NCBI GenBank assembly: GCA_041485125.1
Contig: JBGPIT010000136.1
Span: forward strand, 1 to 11,487
Direction: 5' to 3'
Length of the DNA: 11,487 nucleotides
From: JBGPIT01 sp041485125
Lineage (GTDB): Bacteria > Desulfobacterota > Binatia > UTPRO1
Of the stretch, positions 1 through 5,574 are shown in pieces. The first letter of the stretch is position 1; every line of letters starts with the position of its first letter. The notes beneath the pieces were generated by a model, which saw nothing but the letters and a program-made list of their open reading frames with translations, had not been told where the DNA came from and made no database searches. Made by a program: the position numbers and the translations under genes.

Positions 1-453
1 GAGCGGTGCCGAGGTCGGTACGACGGTCTGAATGGCGGTCACCGTCGGCAGCGGTGTCACCGTGGCAACCGGCGTCTCCGTCGGCGCGACGGGCTGCAGC
101 ATCGTCGTCGCCGCGACCACGTCGGAGCGGCGCGACAACTTGCGGCCGCGCATGGCGCGGACCCGATAGTAGTAGGTGGTTGCGCTGGTGAGGCTGCCGT
201 CCTGCATGCTGCGCCGGCCTTGGTCGACAGTCGCGATGGGTGCGAACCGGCGCTTCGCCTCCAGGCTGCGCTCGACCAGGAATCCCGTCGCATCGACGTT
301 GCTGTCGTTCCAGCTCAGAACGATCGACGAGGTCGAGACCGGGTGTGCCGTGAGCTCAGAGGGCGTGAGGATTCGCGCGGCCGCGGCGGGTGTCGCCGTG
401 AACGCCAACCCAACCGTGAGCGCTAAAACAATTCGCGTATACTTTGACGTCAT
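1..453 (-). CDS. Exported fibronectin type III domain protein, 5' part only
   Basis: Reads leftwards off the window edge without a stop; 151 codons are visible. The ATG at 453-451 is preceded by AGGAG (plus-strand 467-463) at 9 nt spacing. Residues 1-24 form a signal peptide: short basic start, hydrophobic core, then an Ala-rich end (TPAAAA) suitable for signal peptidase I. Residues about 32-118 look like one FnIII domain: hydrophobic strands, the core Trp in VLSWND, GFLVERS, and the late-strand tyrosines in TTYYYRVRA. The remainder is a Thr/Pro/Val-rich linker (PTETPVATVTPLPT), typical of extracellular spacers, so a further domain probably lies beyond the edge. FnIII domains usually mediate binding in cell-surface or secreted proteins; the partner is unknown. 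It is divergent from bamD across a 561-nt gap. The export and FnIII calls are firm; the overall function is not determinable. Confidence 0.8.
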   Translation of the reverse strand, partial: MTSKYTRIVLALTVGLAFTATPAAAARILTPSELTAHPVSTSSIVLSWNDSNVDATGFLVERSLEAKRRFAPIATVDQGRRSMQDGSLTSATTYYYRVRAMRGRKLSRRSDVVAATTMLQPVAPTETPVATVTPLPTVTAIQTVVPTSAPL

Positions 454-579
454 CCGAGTGATCTCCTGTTTGTGATGTGCTATTCGCGGCTGCTCGCGAG
501 AGGGATGCTCAGGAGCTCGGGACGCTGCAGCATTTGGTACTCGCAGTCCGCGTGTGACTGGATTGAAATGCGAAAGGTG

Positions 580-599
580 CGCCAGCATCCGCGCTGGCG
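580..599. repeat. Perfect 7-bp inverted repeat (hairpin)
   Basis: Arms CGCCAGC (580-586) and GCTGGCG (593-599) with a 6-nt loop. It lies about 130 nt upstream of the FnIII start, with no T-run on either side, so it is not a classical intrinsic terminator. It could be an operator or a leader structure. Confidence 0.45.
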
Positions 600-687
600 T
601 CATTCATGAGGGAGATCGCGGGACTAGCGCAGACGAGGTGTCAACGGCTTGCGGGCACGCGGGGTCACTCGCGCAGTACCAAAGAGA

Positions 688-734
688 CCACCGTCAAGAA
701 TTTACGGTGGGCTCACCGAGACTCTGGTGAGCTC
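688..734. repeat. Two adjacent perfect hairpins
   Basis: First hairpin: CCACCGT (688-694) and ACGGTGG (704-710) around a 9-nt A/T-rich loop. Second: GCTCACC (711-717) and GGTGAGC (726-732) around an 8-nt loop, extendable outward by a G-T and a G-C pair (709-734). They abut directly and have different sequences, so this is not a simple duplication. Back-to-back stems in a non-coding gap suggest a structured RNA or a double operator. No T-tract follows, so a terminator is less likely. Confidence 0.5.
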
Positions 735-931
735 GCTCAATCAACCGCGTGCGCGGCGATATGACAGATGCCGGCGGTGCTGGGGTGAGACTTGCACACG
801 CGGCGTCGCAGGTCCGGCGCTCTTCCAGAAAGGTCACGCGGCTCGCGCGCACCCACGCCGCTCGCGAGCGTACCGTCGAACTCGACGGCAGAGCTTGCGG
901 GGATCGATCGCGAACGCAGCTCTCAAAGACG

Positions 932-948
932 CGCGGGCGCCGCCCGCG
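932..948. repeat. GC-rich hairpin upstream of bamD
   Basis: CGCGGGC (932-938) and GCCCGCG (942-948) pair perfectly around a 3-nt loop, 66 nt before the bamD ATG. It may lie in the bamD 5' leader. In DNA this GC-rich it could also be chance. Confidence 0.3.
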
Positions 949-1001
949 TGAGGGTCTGCGATTTGCGTCGTGGATTCGGTTCCGTTAGCGTCCCCGCCGC
1001 C

Positions 1002-1008
1002 AAGGAGG
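1002..1008 (+). promoter_or_regulatory. Shine-Dalgarno sequence fixing the bamD start
   Basis: AAGGAGG, 6 nt before the ATG at 1015. It decides for this ATG over the in-frame GTG at 970, whose extra 15 residues would also bury the signal peptide. Confidence 0.85.
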
Positions 1009-1014
1009 ATCTTC

Positions 1015-1938
1015 ATGTCTCGGCTTCTCTCAGCCTCAGCGGGTGCGCTTGCGCTCGCGGTGCTCTCCCTCACGGCGTGCGGCAACCCGCCGAAGCTCAA
1101 CGCGGACGCCTACTATCGTGAGGCGACCGAGGCCTTCCAGCACAAGAACTACGACGTCGCGATCAAGCAGTACAAAGGCCTGCTCGACAACTTCCCGTTC
1201 AGCGATCACGCCGAGGAAGCGGAGCTCCGGATCGCGCACGCCCACTACAAGAGCAAGCAGTACCCGGAGGCGATCGCCGCCTTCAACGACTTCCAGCGCA
1301 TGCACCCGCTGAGCCCGCACCTGCCTGAGGTCTACTATCTGCTCGGCAAGAGCTACATGGATCAAATGACGACCGTCGACCGCGATCAGGGCGCTTCGGA
1401 GAACGCGCACGGGTGGTTCCGCGTCGTCCTCGAGCGCTACCCGACCAGTCCCTACGCGGCGAAGGCGCGGAAGAGGTTGATCCAGTGCCGCGAGGCGCTC
1501 GCCGGCCACGAGCTCTACATCGCAACCTACTACCTGAAGCGGAGTAATCTGAAGGCAGGCGAGAACCGGGTGAAAGGCATCCTGGAGAACTATCCCGACA
1601 CGACCGCGGCGACCCGCGCCGTCGAGCAGCTCGCCGAGGCCTATGCGAAAGCGGGCGAGGAATCCCACGAGACGCTCGCGCGCGCCGCCCTTGCCGAACG
1701 TGGCGGCGATCCGCCGCCCGCGGCTGGCGCCGATCCGCCGGCCGCGCCGGCGAATGGTCCGGCAACCGACACGCTTTTGGCCGACCTCACCACACGCTAC
1801 GGCGCCGGGCAGGGTCTCAGCGCCGCCGCGACGGCGCCTTCGCTCCTCGATCCGGTCACGCCGAAGACGGGAACGAAGGGCGGTCCGAGCGGTCCGAGCG
1901 GCGGCGGCGGCGGCGCGATCGGCGGTCCCGACTACTGA
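1015..1938 (+). CDS. bamD: BamD-like outer membrane assembly lipoprotein
   Basis: 307 aa. Lipoprotein signal: a short SRLL start, a hydrophobic stretch, and lipobox LTAC with Cys22 followed by Gly-Asn, which does not match the Asp+2 inner-membrane retention rule. Residues about 28-215 are TPR-like helix pairs typical of BamD/YfiO (AYYREATEAFQHKNYDVAI, then AHAHYKSKQYPEAI, YYLLGKSY, and the VVLERYPTSPYAAKARKRL block). BamD is the essential lipoprotein partner of BamA in beta-barrel insertion, facing the periplasm from the outer membrane. Residues about 216-307 are an Ala/Pro- then Gly-rich extension (GPSGPSGGGGG) not found in the ~245-aa E. coli protein. It is first in a run of co-directional genes, 5 nt ahead of the E1 gene, so it may be co-transcribed with functionally unrelated sulfur genes. 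Another TPR lipoprotein such as a CpoB-like protein is possible, but the overall pattern favours BamD. Confidence 0.85.
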   Translation: MSRLLSASAGALALAVLSLTACGNPPKLNADAYYREATEAFQHKNYDVAIKQYKGLLDNFPFSDHAEEAELRIAHAHYKSKQYPEAIAAFNDFQRMHPLSPHLPEVYYLLGKSYMDQMTTVDRDQGASENAHGWFRVVLERYPTSPYAAKARKRLIQCREALAGHELYIATYYLKRSNLKAGENRVKGILENYPDTTAATRAVEQLAEAYAKAGEESHETLARAALAERGGDPPPAAGADPPAAPANGPATDTLLADLTTRYGAGQGLSAAATAPSLLDPVTPKTGTKGGPSGPSGGGGGAIGGPDY

Positions 1939-1943
1939 GCACG

Positions 1944-2648
1944 ATGCCTGCGCGCCCGCACCCGTCGGTCTTGATCGTCGGCATGGGCGCGCTCGGTTGC
2001 GCGGCCGCGGAGGGCATCGCCGCCTCCGGTGTCGCCCGGCTGCGCCTCGTGGATCCCGACCGCGTCGAGCGCTCGAACCTGCACCGGCAGCTCCTGCACC
2101 GGACCGCGGACCTCGGGCGCTTGAAGGTCGAGTCGGCGGCGGACCACCTGCGCACCGCGTTTCCCGACGTCGACGTCGAGGCGGTCGCGATGCGCGTCGG
2201 CGACGACGCGGCGGCGCTCTTCGCCGCACACACCTGCGTCGTCGACGCGACCGACGGCATCCGGACCAAATTCGCGCTGAACGATGCCGCCGTGCGGGCG
2301 GGCGTGCCGCTCGTCCACGCCGGGATCACCCGCTTCGTCGGCCAGCTGATGACCATCGTCCCAGGTGAGGGCGCCTGCTACCGCTGCCTCTTCGGCACGC
2401 CGCCGGCCGAGGGCGAGATCCCGTCGTGTCAGGAGGCAGGCGTGATCGGCTCACTGGCGGCCACGATCGGGCTGTTGCAAGCCGCCGAGGCGATCCGTAT
2501 CGTCTCCGGCACCGGCGGTTTGCTCTGCAATCGCCTGCTCACCTATGACGCACTGACGTGCCATTGGCGCGAGGTGCGTCTGCGACGAAATGCCCACTGC
2601 GCGGCGTGTGGCGGCACCAGCCGAGCCGACCGCGCGAACGCCGGCTGA
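1944..2648 (+). CDS. ThiF/MoeB-family E1-like adenylyltransferase lacking the N-terminal RYxRQ segment
   Basis: 234 aa. Family members adenylate the C-terminal glycine of a ubiquitin-fold sulfur carrier, preparing it for thiocarboxylate formation. Visible in order: nucleotide loop GMGALG (13-18), ribose-binding Asp37, SNLHRQ with Arg48 (MoeB Arg73 equivalent), Lys61 in LKVESA (MoeB Lys86), Asp104 in DATDG (MoeB Asp130), zinc pair CYRC (145/148), Cys162 in SCQEAGVIG at the ThiF catalytic-Cys position, and second zinc pair CAAC (219/222). The chemistry core is thus intact. Missing is the ~25-residue N-terminal helix with RYxRQ, whose Arg (MoeB Arg14) reaches the partner subunit's ATP; the protein begins directly at the first Rossmann strand. 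The upstream sequence is bamD, so a missed start is unlikely. Its expected substrate is the CysO-like protein 58 nt downstream. Compare the degenerate paralogue at 4013-4630. Confidence 0.9.
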   Translation: MPARPHPSVLIVGMGALGCAAAEGIAASGVARLRLVDPDRVERSNLHRQLLHRTADLGRLKVESAADHLRTAFPDVDVEAVAMRVGDDAAALFAAHTCVVDATDGIRTKFALNDAAVRAGVPLVHAGITRFVGQLMTIVPGEGACYRCLFGTPPAEGEIPSCQEAGVIGSLAATIGLLQAAEAIRIVSGTGGLLCNRLLTYDALTCHWREVRLRRNAHCAACGGTSRADRANAG

Positions 2649-2706
2649 TACGCCTCGCATGCGTCTCGGGCGCGCGCTAAGACAACGAGTACGGAGGCCA
2701 GACGTC

Positions 2707-2997
2707 ATGCCGATTCAAGTGCGGATCCCCACCCCCCTCAGGAAGTTCACCGGCGGCGCGGAGAGCGTCACCGCGAACGGCGCCACCATCGCCGCCATCG
2801 TGCAGGATCTCGAGTCGCGCCATCCGGGTTTGAAAGAACGGTTGTGCGACGATTCGGGCAAGGTGCGACGCTTCGTCAATCTCTACGTCAACGGTGACGA
2901 CATCCGCTTCATGAACAGCCTCGACACACCGGTGAAAGACGGCGACGAGATCTCGATCGTGCCCGCGATCGCTGGGGGCACCGGAGCCCCGATCTGA
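2707..2997 (+). CDS. cysO: CysO-like MoaD/ThiS-family sulfur carrier with a C-terminal tail after Gly-Gly
   Basis: 96 aa; ATG at 2707 with GGAGG (2693-2697) 9 nt upstream. Ubiquitin-like beta-grasp sulfur carrier: IPTPLRKFTGG near the N-terminus, FVNLYVNGDDIRF in the middle, and a DGDEISIVPAIAGG end are the CysO pattern of Mycobacterium tuberculosis rather than MoaD of molybdopterin synthase. In the CysO pathway the terminal Gly becomes a thiocarboxylate and delivers sulfur to CysM. Here the conserved Gly90-Gly91 is followed by five more residues (TGAPI), so the carrier must be trimmed before activation, as for other carriers with masked GG ends. The usual JAMM (Mec-type) peptidase is not in the window. 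It lies between the E1 gene and cysM and overlaps the inferred cysM start by 4 nt. An alternative role in molybdenum-cofactor or thiamine synthesis is less likely given cysM next door. Confidence 0.88.
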   Translation: MPIQVRIPTPLRKFTGGAESVTANGATIAAIVQDLESRHPGLKERLCDDSGKVRRFVNLYVNGDDIRFMNSLDTPVKDGDEISIVPAIAGGTGAPI

Positions 2998-3971
2998 CGG
3001 CACTCGTCGAGCCGAGCGGCGGAACGCGCGGCGGCGAGGAGGAGCGCCCAGCGACCTTCCGCGCGCCGAACGTCCTCAGCCTCGTCGGCAACACGCCGAT
3101 GATGCGCATGCACGCGCTCGCGCGGGACGTCGATCCGCGCGTCCGGGTTCTCGCCAAGCTCGAAGGATTCAATCCGGGCGGCTCGGTGAAAGATCGGCCC
3201 GCGCTCGCGATGATCGAGCACGGTCTCGAGACCGGCGCGCTCCGCCCGGGCAAGACGATCCTCGATTCCACCTCGGGCAATACCGGCATCGCCCTCGCGA
3301 TGGTGGGCACCGTGCTCGGCTATCCGGTCGAGCTGGTGATGCCGGAGAACGTGAGCCTCGAGCGTAAGAAGATCATCGGCGCCTACGGCGCCAAGATCAT
3401 CTACTCGAGCCCGCTCGAGGGCTCGGACGGCGCGATCCGGCTCTGTCGCGAGGTTCTGAAGCGCGATCCGGAGAAGTACTTCAAGCCCGATCAGTACTTC
3501 AACGAAGCGAATCCGCGCGCGCACTACCGCACGACCGGGCCGGAGATCTGGCGCCAGACCGGCGGCACCGTCACGCACTTCCTCGCCGGCCTCGGCACCG
3601 GCGGGACGGTCATGGGGACCGGCCGCTTCCTGAAGGAGCGCAATCCCGCCGTGCAGGTGATCGGCGTCGAGCCCGACGACTCCTTCCACGGTCTCGAGGG
3701 CCTGAAGCACATGGCGAGCTCGATCGTGCCGGGCATCTACCACGAGGAAGAGCTCGACGGGAAAATCCCGGTCGGCACCGACGAAGCGTACGACACGGTC
3801 CACAAGCTCGGGACGACCGAGGGGCTCGTCGTCGGCCAGTCGGCGGGTGCGGCGCTCTGGGCTGCGCTGCAGCTCGCGCGCACGCTGCAGGAAGGAACGA
3901 TCGTGACGATCTTTCCAGACTTCGGCGATCGCTACCTCAGCACGAACCTCTGGATCGGCCACCACGACTGA
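2994..3971 (+). CDS. cysM: CysM-type cysteine synthase (CysO-dependent type), probable CTG start
   Basis: 325 aa if started at CTG 2994. Fold-type II PLP enzyme: VGNTP (31-35), PLP Lys66 in GGSVKDRP, phosphate/carboxylate loop TSGNTG, GLGTGGT glycine loop and an end (FGDRYLST) as in cysteine synthases. Length and pattern match M. tuberculosis CysM (323 aa), which uses CysO-thiocarboxylate and O-phosphoserine. The residue I align with the O-phosphoserine-recognising Arg220 is Lys (GLKHM versus ALRNM). The first in-frame ATG (3099) would cut off the conserved VGNTP, and no ATG, GTG or TTG exists in frame for well over 100 nt upstream. The best solution is CTG 2994, overlapping the cysO stop as CTGA, with GGAG at 2983-2986 seven nt before it. 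Coupled translation with cysO is therefore likely. A frameshift or sequencing error is the alternative. Confidence 0.85.
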   Translation: MTALVEPSGGTRGGEEERPATFRAPNVLSLVGNTPMMRMHALARDVDPRVRVLAKLEGFNPGGSVKDRPALAMIEHGLETGALRPGKTILDSTSGNTGIALAMVGTVLGYPVELVMPENVSLERKKIIGAYGAKIIYSSPLEGSDGAIRLCREVLKRDPEKYFKPDQYFNEANPRAHYRTTGPEIWRQTGGTVTHFLAGLGTGGTVMGTGRFLKERNPAVQVIGVEPDDSFHGLEGLKHMASSIVPGIYHEEELDGKIPVGTDEAYDTVHKLGTTEGLVVGQSAGAALWAALQLARTLQEGTIVTIFPDFGDRYLSTNLWIGHHD

Positions 3972-4012
3972 GCGCCTGCTGGAGCTGGCGCGCACACGGC
4001 TCGCGGTATCTC

Positions 4013-4630
4013 ATGTCGCCCGTGCGTCTCGATGATCAGCAGATCGAGCGGTACAGCCGCCAGATCATCCTCGCCGAAGTGGGACCGGCCGGCCAAGCGC
4101 GACTCCTCGAGGCATCGGTCGGCGTCATCGGCGAGGACGTCGCGGCGGCATGCGTCGTTGCCTATCTCGCCGCCGCTGGTGTCGGCCGCTTGGCGGTGAG
4201 CCCCGCGCTCGCGTGCGTCGCCGATCCCGAGCAGCACGACGTCACGATCGTCGCACCCCCGGAGCCCGACACGGCTGCCCGAATCGACGCGATCGTTCTT
4301 TGCGGTGGCGCCGCGCGCGATGCGAGCGCGTGGAGCGGCAGGTCGCACGTGCTCTGGACGAGCGACGGGCTTGCGGCGGAGCTTCCGCCGTGTTTCCGCT
4401 GCGCGACGTCCGCCGTCCCACGTGAGAATCGACCGGGCACGGCGACGCTCACCGACGTCCGCGACCGCATGCTCGGCAGCGTCATCGCGACCGAGGTCGT
4501 AAAGACGCTGCTCGGAATCGGCACCCCGCTCCGCGGCCGCGCCCTGGTGTACGAGCCGGAGCGCGCGTCCGTCGTCACGCGCGCGATCGCGACCATTCCC
4601 GGCTGTCCGGTCTGCGACACCCGCGCCTGA
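4013..4630 (+). CDS. Degenerate HesA/MoeB/ThiF-like protein, probably catalytically dead E1 partner subunit
   Basis: 205 aa, 41 nt after cysM and the last gene of the run. The N-terminus matches E1-like enzymes closely: IERYSRQIIL (11-20) with Arg16 at the MoeB Arg14 position, GPAGQARLL, and YLAAAGVGRL (51-60). The ATP loop expected as GxGxxG reads GEDVAA (40-45), the ribose Asp is Ser63, and the whole SNLxRQ/Lys/Asp catalytic stretch is absent; residues 64-124 are short and unrelated. The C-terminal half is conserved again: zinc pair CFRC (127/130), MLGSVIATEVVKTLLGIG with no catalytic Cys before it, and zinc pair CPVC (198/201). The frame is intact with no internal stop, which argues against a recent pseudogene. 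The start has no good Shine-Dalgarno sequence; GTG 4022 is an alternative. A scaffold or regulatory subunit of the first E1 is the likeliest role (inference). Confidence 0.8.
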   Translation: MSPVRLDDQQIERYSRQIILAEVGPAGQARLLEASVGVIGEDVAAACVVAYLAAAGVGRLAVSPALACVADPEQHDVTIVAPPEPDTAARIDAIVLCGGAARDASAWSGRSHVLWTSDGLAAELPPCFRCATSAVPRENRPGTATLTDVRDRMLGSVIATEVVKTLLGIGTPLRGRALVYEPERASVVTRAIATIPGCPVCDTRA

Positions 4631-4642
4631 CTCGCGACGAAG

Positions 4643-4672
4643 GGCGCCGCGAGCGCAGCCCGCGGCGGCGCC
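4643..4672. terminator. GC-rich hairpin between convergent genes
   Basis: GGCGCCGC (4643-4650) pairs perfectly with GCGGCGCC (4665-4672) around a 14-nt loop, in the 58-nt gap between the stops of the degenerate E1 gene and cysC. Its position suggests a bidirectional terminator. There is no T-run on either strand, so it is not a textbook intrinsic one. Confidence 0.45.
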
Positions 4673-4688
4673 TCGGCCGGCGAATCGA

Positions 4689-5303
4689 TCAGGTGGGGGG
4701 AATCAGCCCCTGGCGCTCGAGGTACTGGAGAATTTGCCGCGCGCTCGCCTCGACGCTCTGTGCGGCCGTGTCGATCGTGAGCTCGGCACGCTCGGGTGCC
4801 TCATAGGGAGCGGAAATGCCGGTGAACTCCTTGATCTCGCCGGCGCGCGCCTTCTTGTAGAGCCCCTTCACGTCGCGCTGCTCGCACACCTCGACCGGGC
4901 AGTCGACATGCACCTCGACGAAGTCACCCGGCTTCATGAGGGCGCGCACTTGGTCACGGTCGGCGCGATAGGGCGAGATGAAGGCGGTGAGCGCGACGAT
5001 GCCGGCCTCGGTGAAGAGCTTCGCGACCTCGCCGATCCGCCGGATGTTCTCGGTGCGGTCGTCGGGCGAGAAGCCGAGGTTCTTGTTCAAGCCGTGGCGG
5101 ACGTTGTCGCCGTCGAGGATGTAGGCGCGCACGCCGCGCTCCCACAGGCGCTTCTCGAGGTCGACGGCGATCGTCGACTTGCCCGAGCCCGACAAGCCGG
5201 TGAGCCAGACGGTGCATCCCTTGTGGCCGTTCATCTTCTCGCGGTCGTCCCGCGTCACGGCCCCCTGATGCCATACGATGTTGGTCGCTTTCTGTTCGGT
5301 CAT
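4689..5303 (-). CDS. cysC: Adenylylsulfate (APS) kinase
   Basis: 204 aa. Phosphorylates APS to PAPS with ATP in the cytoplasm, the second step of sulfate activation. Characteristic APS-kinase N-terminus (NIVWHQG, then NGHKG), Walker A GLSGSGKST (36-44), APS-binding DGDNVRHGL (64-72), the FSPDDRTENIRR block, and Ser110 in ISPYRADRD at the position of the phosphorylated Ser in the E. coli enzyme. Length is normal for a stand-alone CysC; it is not fused to sat or cysN. The ATG at 5303 begins the conserved MTEQKATN segment, although only a poor Shine-Dalgarno sequence precedes it. It is divergent from sat across a structured 267-nt gap, so both may be controlled from there, and convergent with the degenerate E1 gene. 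PAPS may serve sulfate reduction or sulfotransferases; the window has neither a PAPS reductase nor a sulfotransferase. Confidence 0.95.
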   Translation of the reverse strand: MTEQKATNIVWHQGAVTRDDREKMNGHKGCTVWLTGLSGSGKSTIAVDLEKRLWERGVRAYILDGDNVRHGLNKNLGFSPDDRTENIRRIGEVAKLFTEAGIVALTAFISPYRADRDQVRALMKPGDFVEVHVDCPVEVCEQRDVKGLYKKARAGEIKEFTGISAPYEAPERAELTIDTAAQSVEASARQILQYLERQGLIPPT

Positions 5304-5430
5304 GGGGGCAAAGATGTAGCGGGCATGGCGCCGGCCGGCAAGCGCGGAGCTCGCGCACGCGCAGCGCCAAGCACTCCGCGCCATTGCGCGGCTGCACGAG
5401 CGCGACGTTACCGTGACCTGAGCGCGAGGC

Positions 5431-5462
5431 AGGCTGCCAGGCCGTTTCGTGCCTGGCAGCCT
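5431..5462. repeat. Perfect 12-bp inverted repeat in the sat leader
   Basis: Arms AGGCTGCCAGGC (5431-5442) and GCCTGGCAGCCT (5451-5462) around the 8-nt loop CGTTTCGT. It is the longest perfect stem noticed in the window. It sits between divergent cysC and sat, about 60 nt before the leader Shine-Dalgarno sequence. The following plus-strand sequence (CGATTTCTGATT) is only moderately T-rich. It could be an attenuator stem, a terminator or an operator. Confidence 0.6.
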
Positions 5463-5482
5463 CGCCCGATTTCTGATTAGTA

Positions 5483-5515
5483 CGGGGGTTCCGTTACCCC
5501 TGGATACGCAACCCC
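5483..5515 (+). promoter_or_regulatory. Possible alternative-pairing element before sat
   Basis: GGGGT (5485-5489) can pair with ACCCC (5496-5500), flanked by C5483-G5502 and a G-T pair. The same G-run extended by one base (GGGGTT, 5485-5490) can instead pair with AACCCC (5510-5515), just before the Shine-Dalgarno sequence at 5521. Two mutually exclusive stems following the 12-bp hairpin resemble an RNA switch or attenuator. It matches no riboswitch class I recognise. Confidence 0.35.
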
Positions 5516-5520
5516 GACAG

Positions 5521-5526
5521 AGGAGG
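5521..5526 (+). promoter_or_regulatory. Strong Shine-Dalgarno sequence serving a leader ORF
   Basis: AGGAGG, 9 nt before ATG 5536 but 44 nt before the sat GTG at 5571. It therefore cannot directly serve sat and most likely loads ribosomes on the 12-codon leader. Confidence 0.65.
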
Positions 5527-5535
5527 ATCAGCTCG

Positions 5536-5574
5536 ATGCACGGCACTACAGGCACAGACGGAAGACCTTCGTGA
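5536..5574 (+). CDS. 12-codon leader ORF overlapping the sat start
   Basis: Encodes MHGTTGTDGRPS and stops at TGA 5572-5574. The last four bases are GTGA, so the stop overlaps the sat GTG. With the best Shine-Dalgarno sequence of the region in front, ribosomes ending here could re-initiate at sat (translational coupling). There is no Cys or Met run as in classical amino-acid attenuation; it is rich in Gly and Thr. It may have no function other than coupling. Confidence 0.45.
   Translation: MHGTTGTDGRPS

Larger units (their letters stand above)
454..1014. other. Intergenic region between divergent genes, hairpin-rich, no supported gene
   Basis: About 560 nt between the FnIII gene and bamD. 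The open frames here (for example 649-951) start at TTG/GTG without a Shine-Dalgarno sequence and encode only Arg-rich low-complexity sequence, so I do not call a gene. Both divergent genes must have promoters here, but no convincing -35/-10 pair stands out. What is visible is a set of perfect inverted repeats: 580-599, 688-710, 709-734 and 932-948. The region could hold leaders or an unannotated small RNA. Confidence 0.6.

Noticed and set aside
649..951. 100-codon open frame in the gap before bamD
   Set aside because: TTG start without a Shine-Dalgarno sequence, Arg-rich composition, and overlap with perfect hairpins.
1036..2229. 397-codon minus-strand open frame opposite bamD and the E1 gene
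   Set aside because: Arg-rich low complexity, antisense to two clear genes, with no family signature.
2883..3995. 370-codon minus-strand open frame opposite cysM
   Set aside because: Mirror of cysM codon bias (Asp/Glu/Arg/Leu/Val-rich) with no recognisable domain.
4013..4630. Degenerate E1-like gene as a pseudogene
   Set aside because: The frame is uninterrupted, and selected features (RYSRQ, four zinc cysteines, C-terminal helix block) are preserved while only the catalytic parts are lost. That pattern fits a repurposed subunit better than decay.
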